Source of the DNA: Saturnia japonica
Lineage: Eukaryota; Arthropoda; Insecta; Lepidoptera; Saturniidae
DNA length: 64,000 nucleotides
NCBI GenBank assembly: GCA_033032175.1
Contig: CM065309.1
Coordinates: 9,982,001 to 10,046,000 of the forward strand
Direction: 5' to 3'
The notes beneath the pieces are model-generated. The model saw only the letters and a list, made by a program, of their open reading frames with translations, was not told the DNA's origin and ran no database searches. This document shows positions 21,101 to 31,367 of the stretch, one piece after another. Numbering within the stretch: the first letter of the stretch is position 1; the number at the start of each line of letters is the position of its first letter. Made by a program: the position numbers and the translations under genes.

Positions 21101-22118
21101 AATATCCAGTGAGAAAGATATTTTATTTTTAGTAATTTATGTTGACGATTTGATTTTATTCACAAATTCAAAATATACAAAAAACCATGAAAAACAAAAG
21201 TTATGTGAGAAGTTCTGCATGAAAGACATGGGAGAATTAAAATACTGTATTGGACTTCATGTAATGAGAGACAAGAAAAATGGTATTATGTATATTAACC
21301 AAAAGAAATACATACAGGAAGCACTACAGAAATATGGTATGTCAGACTGTAAACCTGTCAAGACACCAATAGATCCACTTACAAAGTTACATTCAACTGG
21401 TGAAGAAAATGCAATATTGAGAAATATTCCTTACCAAGAAGTAATTGGATGTATGTTATATTTATCTCAAGGGACGAGACCAGATATCAGCTATGTAGTT
21501 AATTACCTAAGCAAATATAACAATAAACCAGAAATGAAACATTAGGTAACTTTAAAACGATTAATGAGATATCTACGAGGCACCGAAAACTACAGTTTGT
21601 CTTACGAACAATGTGCAGAAGAAGAAATCGTTTATGCCTATTGTGACGCCGATTGGGCTAACTCTGAAGATGACAGAAGGTCCTGCACAGGATACACTTT
21701 TATATTTCAGGGAGGATCTATATCTTGGAGCTCAAAGCGACAACCTACTGTTGCACTGTCAACAACAGAGGCGGAATACATGTCTTTATCAGCCTGCACC
21801 CAAGAAGCACTATGGCTAAAACAACTGCAAGAACAGTTTTGGCCACATCTCAAGCATCATACTATACGTATTTATTGCGACAATCAAAGTTGTATTAATC
21901 TTTCAGGAAACGATGTTTATAATTTCAGAACCAAGTATATAGATGTCCGGCACCATTTTATCCGGCAGAACATATGTAAAAAGGAGATTGAGGTACAATA
22001 TGTCAACACTGGAGAGATGGTTGCTGACGTCCTCACCAAAGCGACTCCACAGATCAAGCTAGACTACTTCTCTAGAAAAATAGGCTTATGTTTAAGGGAG
22101 GATGTAGTAAAGAAATAA
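18147..22118 (+). pseudogene. Copia gag-pol polyprotein with one nonsense codon
   Basis: A single frame of 1324 codons interrupted only by TAG at 21543-21545. I take ATG 18147 (MSINTVHIDKL) as the start; the frame opens slightly earlier. Order of parts: gag with the copia motif NYNTWKFAVKAYL; one CCHC knuckle CYNCNRYGHLSKNC (about residue 211); protease YVDSGASMHMT (about 255); integrase with HRRMGHLN...CIPCIQGK, then the D,D,E residues in IHSDLCGP, RTDNGTEY and PEQNGLSERKN; reverse transcriptase with IYVDDLILF (about 997); RNase H with CDADWANSEDDRRS. The stop lies between RT and RNase H where relatives usually have Trp, so it is probably a simple TGG-to-TAG change. The natural stop is inside the right LTR. 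Product upstream of the stop would still contain gag, protease, integrase and most of RT. Confidence 0.92.
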
Positions 22119-22289
22119 ACACAAGCCGGTTAGCGCCACCTATCGTACAAATGTTACATACACACTGGCGTAGATACTCCTTGTTCTTGTTTGCTCGCGT
22201 TGCGTATATTATAGAAAAGTGTTATTGTTGGATTTCAATATATTTAACTATAAAACTAAAGCTTCTAGCTCTGCTGTTTTATTTCTACA
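22103..22289 (+). repeat. Right LTR of copia
   Basis: Identical to 17791-17977. It contains the end of the pol frame. Confidence 0.93.
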
Positions 22290-22915
22290 ACTTGTTCTTG
22301 AAGCGAGAGGAATGCATTCTGTTCCGGTGCTGGTGGGTTAAGTGAAAGTGTACTAGTACCTACCTCAAGCGGTTGGGATTGTATGTACATTAGGGTATCA
22401 GCTAATTCTGCCAGCTCACCAAGTTCCTCCAAGCGTTGAGCAGCCAAAATGATCTGCAATTGTCTGAGAAGTCGACTAGACCAGATATATTTCATCAGCT
22501 TGTCTGGGAATGCAGGTCCTTCCAGAAATCTGAGGTGGCGGAGAAACGAAGAGGGCTTCCTGTCGCCAATCTGTTCTTTTTCTAGCAGCCGCCGCATTTT
22601 CTATTCATAGGAATCTGAGAATCTAGCAATTATTGCAGTTTTTAGAGTCGTGTAAGGGTTGGTCTGAGGAGGTGAAATAATAATGTCCTCAACCTCACAA
22701 GTGCAACTAGTATCAAGTAACGATACTGCATAACTAAATTTTGTTGTTTCTACTGTAATCCGGTTAATGTTGAACTGGGCCTCTAAGCTCGCAAACCAAA
22801 GAGCTGGGCGGTCTTTGCAGAACGGAGGGGTGCGGATGGAAACACGGTGCATCTCTAGAGGTGGGTTCTGCTTATCCCTTTCATCAACAGTGTCGGATAC
22901 GCCACCTTCAGCCAT
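22290..22915 (-). pseudogene. Gag N-terminal part of the gypsy provirus
   Basis: Starts MAEGGVSDTVDERDKQ shortly after the primer site and runs in one frame to the copia junction, with an in-frame TAG at 22601-22603 in SYE*KMRRLLEKEQ. The features are those of gypsy gag capsid: PALWFASLEAQFN, YAVSLLD, and ELGELAELADTLM. The reading frame resumes at 17790. It is non-functional through the stop and the copia insertion. Confidence 0.82.
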
Positions 22916-23138
22916 TTTATAAAAATATTATTGAAAGACTATATGAAATGCTAGTATTTTTCTCCGTATTTCTCGGTGTTTGCGCGGTGGTGCTTCGCCC
23001 TCTCGAGCGTTAACTTCTTGGTAGACGAGTAATGCAAGTATAGCTGGCTTCAGGCCGGCCGGTGCATCGCTTGTACATGGATCGTCACGTTCCAAGCGTC
23101 GGCGAATGTTGCGTCTTTATCACGACGGGGTCACCAAT

Positions 23139-23369
23139 TATAGAGTCGTTTGGCCGATCCTATTAATTAAAAATGCAATTCAGCGTTTGAATTATTGCTG
23201 AATTATTGAATTTTATCGCTCGTAACCGATTACAGAATAATATATCTTCCTGTCAGTCCGTGACAGATGTCTTATTTATCTTATTCAAAACTTCAAAGTC
23301 AGCCAGTCTATCATAAACAAAATAGAATGTGGCTGAAGTAACAACTATTTATTGTGATAAGTCGCCACA
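23139..23369 (-). repeat. 5' LTR of the gypsy provirus
   Basis: Direct repeat of 13764-13990. The primer site lies immediately below it. Confidence 0.88.
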
Positions 23370-23880
23370 GGTCAAAGATCTTGAAACGAGATACCGCACC
23401 TTGGACGAAAAGACGTTACGTAGCATCTAGAAAGCTGTCCAGCCAAGTTGTATTCGACGATTAACCTCTGTTTCGAAGTTAACGTATCTAACAGGATAGT
23501 TTGTCCCAGATAAACATAGTCAATAACAAATGCACGGATGTTGAACGTTCGATGTGACCTTCGTTTGTCCATGTTTATTTTATGACTAACTCCTTCGGAG
23601 AATCTACGTTCAAGCATTACACTGAAATCCTGTGTGGTCTAAAGCTATGATTACTATGTTGTCGGCAAACCGTAGGTGAGTGATTAGTTTGTATTGATGC
23701 ATAACACTTTTCTTTTAAAAGTTCAGGTTTGGATGATAAGATCATGCTGTCATCGGTCTTCAACTTTGTTAGTTGGCTTTGTCCAATAAACAGATTTCGC
23801 GTATCTTCCTCGGCCTCGTCTTCGCTTTCCATCAGGCAGGCGTCGAGCAGTATATTGTTTAAAAAAATAGTTTATTTATT
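23370..23880 (-). mobile_element. RTE-type retrotransposon reverse-transcriptase fragment
   Basis: On the minus strand the reading includes HLRFADNIVIIA (the FADD-type catalytic box with the second Asp changed to Asn), then HKINMDKRRS and YVYLGQTIL, which is the conserved RT palm-to-thumb order of RTE-like elements. Several frameshifts and stops are present. The rest of the element is at 13500-13763; the gypsy provirus inserted between the two halves. Confidence 0.7.
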
Positions 23881-24091
23881 CAATTAAAATTATTTCTCAA
23901 AGATGTTTTTTTTGTAGCAACGCTATAATATCTTGTTTCATTCATCATTAAAGTTAATTATTTTAAACTAAACTAAGTTCAAATTCTTGATAATACATAA
24001 ATAAATAGTTAAAAACTAACATGCAGGTGGGTGTGCCAAATGTTAACAAACTGTTTGACTAACATGACAGCCGTTAGATTGTATATATCAG

Positions 24092-24575
24092 GCCCTTATC
24101 ATCATGTATAATGGAAGGTACTTATGAGAACAAAATTAACAAGCCCGAACCCGACTACCTTTGCATTTTCTATCAGGGAGTTTCAGTGGCGCTCGTGCTG
24201 CTCCATCTTGAGATTCTCGGCATCATTTGTAATGGAAGATACTCATGAAAACAAAAGATTCAATCCCAATTTCATCTGTTCTACCGTTCATCAAGGAGTT
24301 CCAGTGACGATTTTTTAGCTCCATCTTCAGCCCCTTGTCATCATGTGTAATGGAAGATACTTATGAAAACAAAGACATACCAGCCCAAACTTGACTATTT
24401 ATATTAATTTTCTTCAGAGAAATCAAATGGCAATCATCTGCTTCCATCTACAGACCTTAGTCATTACATATAATACAAAGTACCCATAGTAACAAAACAA
24501 ACGATCCCAAATTCGACTGCCCTGCCAGTTGCCATCAAGGAGTTCCAGTCTCTATATCCCAACTCCATCATCAGA
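24092..24575. repeat. Tandem repeat, about four units of roughly 120 bp
   Basis: Each unit starts like CATCATGTGTAATGGAAGAT, then ACTTATGAAAACAAA, and includes ATCAAGGAGTTCCAGT and a CTCCATCTTCA phrase. Units begin near 24097, 24219, 24339 and 24460 and are clearly diverged. No coding frame runs through them. They may be part of a longer interspersed repeat that continues to about 24680 (CAAATTTCATCTCAATCGAAC). Confidence 0.65.
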
Positions 24576-25004
24576 TATGGTCTATGGTACCAGAATATTG
24601 CATTGACATGTAACATATATAAATACACCAAATTTCATCTCAATCGAACACTAGGAAGTACTTGAAATATGGTTTGCATATTTTGAAATTTGGTGTTACT
24701 TACTTATATACATACATAAATGAAAATTTACATACATACTTTCATACCTACATACGAACGAATCAAGATAATAAAAACTTGTAACAATAATGTGCATTTA
24801 CGAAGCATTAGTAGATGGTATTAGAAAAAGAAGAAAAACCTGAGTACATTCATTCACTCACTATGATACGATTAATACCCACGTTGTAATAACCCGCCAA
24901 CCTACAACTGCAGTAACTCATGAAAATGTCATCCGGGTAGAGTGGCTATTGCAGGGGAAAACATCACAGGTAGTTTCGACCATCCTGCATGTTCCCTTAA
25001 CCTG
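24576..25004. other. Repeat tail and unrecognised sequence
   Basis: Continues from the tandem units through ATACATACATA-rich sequence. Nothing coding is seen until the mariner remnant. Confidence 0.4.
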
Positions 25005-25726
25005 CAACTTCTTAAATTTAGGAAGCTTGCATTGCGATGGGTACCTCATTCTCTCACCGCAGAGCAAAAATCCCGTCGTGTTAATTGGTGCAAATTTATG
25101 CTAGAAAAGTTTGAAGGAAGAACTTTGCAAAACGTATCCTACATCCTAACTGACGAAATTTGGATCTACAGCTACGATCCTCTCACGAAGCAACAATCCA
25201 CGCATTGGTGTTTGAAGAAGACGAGTTGCCCACAAAATTTGTTTGCAATCGGAAAGTTAATAAAAAAATGTTTTTCGACGCAGTGAACCAGTAGCAATAA
25301 TTCCACTAAAAGATCGTAGAACAGTTACTAGTGAATGTTATTGCGAAGTTTGTCTGCCCCTAATTTTCGGGGAGTTGAATAGCGACCGTCCAAGGAGCGG
25401 TGTACAAAGCATTCTTTTTCTCCAAGATAACGCGCCCGTTGACACAGCCGTTACAACCATAGTAGACTATTCGAATACTTCGCGGGGGTACAAATGTTAC
25501 CACATCTTCCGTACAGCCCAGGTTTGTCTCCATACGATTTTTTTTATTTCCTACGTTAAATAAAAAATGCTTCTTGGGTGAAAATTTAACACTACAGAAG
25601 AGACCGTCGAAGAATTTCGGCGGTTTTTTCGACCATCCCCAACATAAATTTTTTCAATGTTTCGAAAGCTGGTTCACCCGATTGCATAAATACATTGGGG
25701 TTGGAGGAAAATATTTGACTTATCTA
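25005..25726 (+). pseudogene. Mariner transposase remnant
   Basis: Reads RWVPHSLTAEQKSRRVNWCK, the linker of mariner transposases, followed by an altered catalytic region (ILTDEIWIYSY where the family has GDESWIY), then LFLQDNAPVDTA in another frame for the second Asp, and YSPGLSPYDFF for the third. The C-terminal ESWFTRLHKYIGVGG is also clear. There are frameshifts and stops throughout 25280-25560. No inverted repeats are visible; the 3' end is cut at about 25726 by the LINE. Confidence 0.82.
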
Positions 25727-26892
25727 TACCCCGTCGCACACTGGCAGTCTTTTTCGACGTAGCCAAGGCCTTTGATAAGGTCTGGCACGAAGGATTAGTC
25801 TACAAGCTGTACTCCCGCGAAGTCCCCGATAGATTAGTTAAAATCATCCGCGATTACCTAAAAACCGCACCTTTCGCTACAGAGTGGAAGGTGAACTATC
25901 CACACCCCATCCCATACGCTCAGGCGTCCCCCCAAGGTTCCATCCTGGCACCTAGCCTCTTCAATCTGTACGTCAGTGACCTACCAAAACTTCAGGAGAA
26001 AGTTGAAGTAGGCCTATACGCTGACGATACAATCATATACTCCTCTCAAAGGCAAACGAGAAACCTCAAATGTAGAATCCAAAGAGCCGTGACCACTCTC
26101 GGGAAGTGGTTTAACGACTGGCGAATAGTCATAAACCCCACGAAGAGCGCAGCGGTGCTCTTCGACCAAACCGCCACACAGATACCGCAAAAACTCAAGG
26201 ACAATCCCCTTGAACTCTTCGGTAATCCGATCCCCTGGGAAAAGGCGACCAAATATCTAGGTGTAACCCTAGACAGTAGACTCTCCTTTATACGCCACAT
26301 CAATCTGGTTAGGAAAAGGGCCTCCTGGACCCTCGCCCGACTGCATCCTCTGTTATGTGCTGCAAGCAAAATGTCCACGAGACACAAGCTTACGCTCTAC
26401 AAGATGTGTATCCGTCCGATCATGACATATATCTGCGTTGCGTTCGCACATATGTCAAGGTATAACTGGGAACGCTTACAAGCCATCCAGAACAAGTTTC
26501 TTCACCGCCTTACCGGTGCCCCCTGGTTTGTTCGTATGGAGGATCTCCATAGAGATATGGACCTTCCCTCGATACATGCATATGCCAAACACCTTTCTCG
26601 CTCGTATTTCGACACCGCGTCGAACCACGCGAATCCCTTAATAAAAGCGGCAGCCTCTTATATTCCCGACCCCAACGCCTGCCGGAGAAAACGCCGGCCG
26701 CGTAAAATATTCACTGACCCGCCCGACCAAACCGAAAAAGCTAACGCGTTTTACGCCAACACCGTCTCTCCAAACAGAGCGTGCCACCGCCCACGCCCGC
26801 GTAACCACCGTTCTCTCCGCAGAGGACGGGCGGTCAACTTCGCTCCCGCACACCCGTCACGTCCACCCTCTCTAGCGGCAACCCAAGCCTAG
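25727..26892 (+). pseudogene. Jockey-like reverse transcriptase, N-terminally truncated
   Basis: One open frame of about 388 codons with no internal stop and no proper start. It begins RRTLAVFFDVAKAFDKVWHE, the conserved RT motif with the first catalytic Asp, then PQGSILAPSLFNLY and the catalytic LYADDTIIY. The thumb and C-terminal region contain NKFLHRLTGAPWFVR and LHRDMDLPSI, characteristic of the jockey clade. The N-terminal endonuclease and RT fingers are missing because the copy is 5' truncated, so it cannot mobilise itself. The surviving frame suggests a recent insertion. Confidence 0.88.
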
Positions 26893-27434
26893 GTCCGTTC
26901 CTCGGTGTGAAGCCCTTGGGTCAGGCAGCCGCCCGCGCGATACAAAGTGACACTATATGTGCAACACTTAGTTACCCACACACAACATTACACACGTATG
27001 AACACACACACGTGCACACCACACAGGTACATAGGTTCTGTAAGGGACCTTTTTTTTTCTTTTTTTGCGCTAGTTAGACTATTGCGCTAGTTAGTGTAGA
27101 AAAACCATTCCGATTATCAAATACACATACGCATGGTCCACTCCTTCCTCCCAGGAGGAGGGGAACGTGCATATGAGTATATATTAGTTAGCTCGAATTC
27201 TCATAAGATTAGGGAATTAGTTAGATCGCGACTTTTTCGCATTCGCGACGACCGCCCGAGCCGAGGTTCGGCCACTCTGGCACCCTCGTGCGGGTCGTCA
27301 CAAACTTTCGCGGCTGTGTGCCCTAAGCGCTCGCCCCCAAGTCCGGTGAAGCTGTAAAAGCCACAGCGGCTCTGTTTTAGAATAGGGCCCTTAGGCTAAC
27401 AGTGTAGTCAGTTCAAAAAAAAAAAAAAAAAAGG
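25727..27434 (+). mobile_element. 5'-truncated jockey-clade LINE with 3' UTR and poly(A)
   Basis: Starts abruptly inside the RT domain next to the mariner remnant and runs through the end of ORF2, a GC-rich 3' UTR and an A-run at about 27415-27434. The last 150 bp (GTGAAGCTGTAAAAGCC to GGCTAACAG) recur as short tails at 4305-4372, 35973-36043, 57143-57222 and 60470-60625, which defines one family. Confidence 0.85.
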
Positions 27435-27886
27435 AAAATATTTTGAAAAGCTATAAATAAACTTTATTCATATACTATCTTTCATTTCACTAACAATTTT
27501 TGGAATAGACCACGTACATGACAATTTCAGTTGTTGTTACGAGCATGAGACCGAAGTCAACTCAATTTGCGTCATCGTGTGTTTGAGTTTTTATTTATTA
27601 ATTGAAATATTTTGTCTTATTCAATATACCCGATAATTACTATTATCGTTACGTAATTTAAGAAACTATATAATGGCGAACAAATTAAAACAAAAAAGAC
27701 TGCTTCGGTTGGGTCACGAGAGTCGAGATTTTGTCTGCCTTATTCGGGCCTCACATTTGAAGGGTTTACTGTTTTTTCATAAAGAATTTTCGATTGGTTC
27801 CAATTGGTGACATCACTATTTTAGAAAAACAATAAACTAGTTACATATGAAATGTCATTTTACTTCGTGTGAATAGAAAATGCACT
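27435..27886. other. Non-coding, nothing recognised
   Basis: AT-rich spacer with no gene or repeat I can name. Confidence 0.4.
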
Positions 27887-28165
27887 GTCATCATCATCAT
27901 CATCATCATTTCAGCCGCAGGATGTCCACTGCTGAACATAGGCCTCCCCCATAGATCTCCAGAGCGACCGATCTTGTGCGGCCTGTACCCAACGGCTCCC
28001 AGCGACCTTTATTATGTCGTCTTTCCATCTAGTGGGGGAGCTGTCCTACGCTGCGCTTTCCGGTGCGTGGTCTCCACTCGAGAACCTTTCTGCCCCAACG
28101 GCCGTCAGTTCTCCGAACTATGTGCCCCGCCCACTGCCACTGCAAAATGTACTGTAGATATTATA
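27887..28165 (-). mobile_element. RTE-type retrotransposon 3' end with (ATG)n tail
   Basis: On the minus strand it reads WQWAGHIVRRTDGRWGRKVL, then EWRPRTGKRSVGQLP and, after a frameshift, IKVAGSRWVQAAQDRSLWRS and GEAYVQQWTSCG followed by a stop and an ATGATGATG run. This is the C-terminus and microsatellite tail usual for RTE-like elements. It is 5' truncated and frameshifted. Confidence 0.82.
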
Positions 28166-29534
28166 AAAAAAAACAAATTCTACTAGGTACCGGTCCTCTG
28201 CAAATCCTACTAGGAAAAAAAGCTGTCAGCTGCAAATGGGCAATCCCGCCAAACGGGAAAGTTTCCGGGATTGCAGTAATTTAATAATTTATCAGCAATT
28301 TTGTGTAGTACCTATTTATAAAACTATTATTTTTGTATTCTTTATGAATTGTACTAACTGATAAATAAACAATTTAACGTATTTGCTGTTTCTTTTATTT
28401 TGTAAATCTAAGCTAAACATAGAAATAAGAAAATATTCATTACGATTGCAATAAAACTCCAATAATTTAAAAAACTCTCAAGGAATATCACAAATATTTA
28501 TTTTATTAACATTACAAATAATCTAACACTAACATAACATTAACAACAACAACTTTCTGAGCAAATTATTCTAAAAAAAATAACAGTAAAAAAAAACAAC
28601 ACTCTCAAGTGGCCCCATAGGTCGAGCACAGTAAATATTGAAATGGTTTAACTTACATTCTGAGAACAACGACAGTCAGGAAGTCCTTTTGTAAAGTATT
28701 TATTTTAAAATAATATAGATATTAATTATATTCCTACTGTAAATATAGCTACTTTAATAAATAAAAAAGAAAAAGAAAAAACTCCCCATGACGTTTAGGT
28801 TACAACTTGAGTTGATGTGGTAATTTTACGAAAAAATGAAGTAAAAACTTCACAAATACGTAATGTATTATATTTAAATGATTTAGTACTCACTTATCCA
28901 TTGTTTTCAATCGAAAAACCCACTTAAACACTAAAAAACAACACTAAAACAACACATTTATACGCACACTTAACGGTCGCTGACTGACGCTAACTGTAGT
29001 TCGCAACAGACTAAAACGAGCAACGAAATGCTTTCTGGACGATATTTTATTACTGTTTTAATAGTTTGTCTCTGTCTTTGGCTATATTAACAAACTAGTT
29101 GGAACAGGACAGGAAAGTCCGAAAGCGCAAAAACTGGAGCGTAAAAACAAGAAACGGTTAGAGGTCCGATACGGACTCCTCTGCAATTATGCCATTTTGG
29201 CGCGAGTCCGAAACGGACCCTTTATGCAGCATAGGGGCTTCGGCTGGAAACACTTAATTTTGAGTTAAAATAATTCACATATTATAATATTCAAACAGTT
29301 TGTTGTTATAATTCAATTGTTTAGTTTTTATTTGGTAGCCCAAGAAAGTAATTTTTTCAGTAAAATTACTTAAAACATTAATTATATTAAAACCAAAGCA
29401 AAAGCAAGACTTCACAATTATATAAGAAAGTTATAAAAGATAGAAAGAAATTATGAAACAAATCCTTCTTTTGTGTTATAGCACACAATAGAGAGTGCGA
29501 TTGTGTGTGCTCATATGTGTTAACATTGATAAAA
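28166..29534. other. AT-rich intergenic DNA with a palindrome cluster and a TATA-like site
   Basis: No gene is supported. At 29163-29179 and 29204-29220 are two short inverted repeats built on GTCCG-NNN-CGGAC, with a further AGTCCGAAA half near 29115. A minus-strand TATAAAT (28956-28962) lies 55 bp before ATGGATAAGTGAGT, but no open frame follows. The end of the interval (29384-29420) is the old 3' flank of the cuticle pseudogene. Confidence 0.45.
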
Positions 29535-29763
29535 TCACCTGACCATTGAGTTAAAGATATCTTCCGGGAGAGTAACTCTAAACTGCTGTTCGTTGTCCGG
29601 CCTATATCCTTCTTCGCCAGCCTTATATTTTATCATATTATAAGTATTTTCGCCAGGACCGACCTAATCGTAATAAACTCTCCCTAAGAGAGATTCTATG
29701 TCAGTATATTCGTTTCTAAGCTCAGCTTTCTGCTCTTGTTTAGTACCGTCAGACTGCCCGTAT

Positions 29764-31367
29764 CTGTAAATAATTTGTTTTTAATATTAGATAAGCAAAA
29801 TATGACTCGCTGACATCAAGTCTGTAAGTACAACGGCGATAAGCAATAGTGCATATTTAATGGCTGATGCAGAAAAGTGATGCGCTAAAGCGATTTACTT
29901 TGTGAAATTTTTGTTACGTATGGTCTTTAGTGAAGGCTGGTATGAGAGCCTTGTTATTTCGATTGTATTATTTCATATTTTTAAGTAACATTGTTTATTA
30001 TTTTTGTCACGAATTACATTTAGCTTTTATACTTATGAAATGCAGCGCGCTTTCTCGGCATAATATTGCACAACAAATATATCCGAACTATTCTGAAGAC
30101 TCACAGGGTATATGATGTCGAAAAAAATCACAAACAAATGTTTAGCAGCTTATTATATCATAACTGAGAATGCGAATTATTACTGTATACTTATTTGGTT
30201 GATATAACGAACACTTTTCGAGTAGTAATCGTCTGCTAAGTCTTTATTCGATATGCCGCAATAAAATGTAGTTATAAAATATATAAAATGCAGGAGGTTC
30301 AACTATCTGTTTTTAAAATAGGTAGACAGCCTGTAAGGTGGCCTGTAATTATTATTCAACCAGTTTTATAAATGTTGATTTAAGATTTTATTGTCAATTT
30401 CATACAACAAAGTGTAAAGCGTGCAAATAGTATCCTATAAACTGTCACAGAAAGTGAACACATTTTTATACAAAAATAAATAGACTTCAACATAAATATA
30501 ATATGGTCCAAATTGGAATCGAATAACAATGACAAAGATTTAATATACAGCCTAAACGAAAACAATATTGAGATAAGACGTCGAAGACTCAACTTGTTTA
30601 CATGAAATTTATAAATGGAATTTTAAAAATTAAATTGTCATGTTTCATTACTTTATAACGTTTGATGTGATTACATATGACCTAATTAATAACTAGGCTC
30701 TATCCAGATCTTTATTTTTTGCTACTCTCTGTTGAGAATAAAGATAATACCCATACGTGATGCAGGCTACACTTATTTTCTCAAAGAAACCTACAAATGT
30801 ATCGTTCTGTCATTTTCATAATCTGGTAATATTTTGCCGTGTTGTACCCATTTTAAGGAAGAAATCAAAATTAACGATTTTTACATTAATTTATTTTAAT
30901 ATTTTCAAGTTGACTACTTGAGATTTTTAGTAACGCATGTATAATAAAACACATGCAGCAATAATAAAACTTATATAATATTATTATCTAAAATATAATT
31001 AGTCTGTTTAGTTTTGATTCTAAAGGGATTTAGTTTATAGTTTCCCCAATATAGTAAATGTTTTATATAAAAATAAAGTTTGTATTTATTAAGTAAATAT
31101 TTTGTGATTTAAAATGATTTAAGGAAAAGTGTTGTTTTACAGTATACTAGGTGGCCCCGTAGACTTTGTTCTGCCTTTGACAGTAGTCAATGAGTTGACC
31201 ACGGCGCCACCTACCACATTTAGCGGATAGCATAAAAACCATCTCCATGAACAAAACATTTAGGTTTACAAACTTTGAAGTTGATCGGTCAAATAGTGTT
31301 GGAGTTCATCAAATTCATACAGAGATATCAACAATTATAATATATATTACCATTAAATTTAATATTA
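29764..31367. other. Intron 2 of the cuticle pseudogene (proximal part)
   Basis: AT-rich intron DNA without a recognised gene. Near 31145-31235 is a GC-richer stretch (GGTGGCCCCGTAGACTTTG ... ACGGCGCCACC) that looks like part of an unclassified repeat. Confidence 0.4.

Larger units (their letters stand above)
17791..22289 (+). mobile_element. Ty1/copia retrotransposon, nearly intact, identical LTRs
   Basis: LTRs of 187 bp at 17791-17977 and 22103-22289 are identical as read. A 5-bp target duplication ACTTG flanks them (17786-17790 and 22290-22294). Directly after the left LTR comes GGTTATGGGCC, complementary to the anticodon arm of initiator tRNA-Met, the primer site typical of copia elements. 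A purine tract AAGGGAGGA precedes the right LTR. It carries a single gag-pol frame in the opposite orientation to the host gypsy. Identical LTRs make it the youngest datable insertion here. Confidence 0.95.
13764..23369 (-). mobile_element. Ty3/gypsy provirus with LTRs, decayed and split by copia
   Basis: The LTRs are at 13764-13990 (227 bp) and 23139-23369 (231 bp) and differ mainly by a 4-bp indel plus scattered substitutions. On the coding strand they start TGTGGCGACT and end CTCTATA. A 4-bp target duplication GGTC flanks the whole unit (13760-13763 and 23370-23373). The primer site TGGTGACCCCGTCGTGAT follows the 5' LTR (just below 23139). Gag, protease, RT, RNase H and integrase are all present in order but carry stops, frameshifts, a 358-bp internal duplication and an altered catalytic residue. 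A copia element (17791-22289) sits in gag. Confidence 0.92.

Noticed and set aside
24092..24575. Possible CRISPR-like or other regularly spaced array
   Set aside because: Units are contiguous and diverged with no constant repeat plus unique spacer pattern, and the DNA is clearly insect.
28440..28962. Possible spliced gene: TATAAAT, ATGGATAA with GTGAGT donor, then a 29-nt exon-like piece at 28657-28685
   Set aside because: Joining the pieces gives a stop after five codons, and no further exon with a frame was found.
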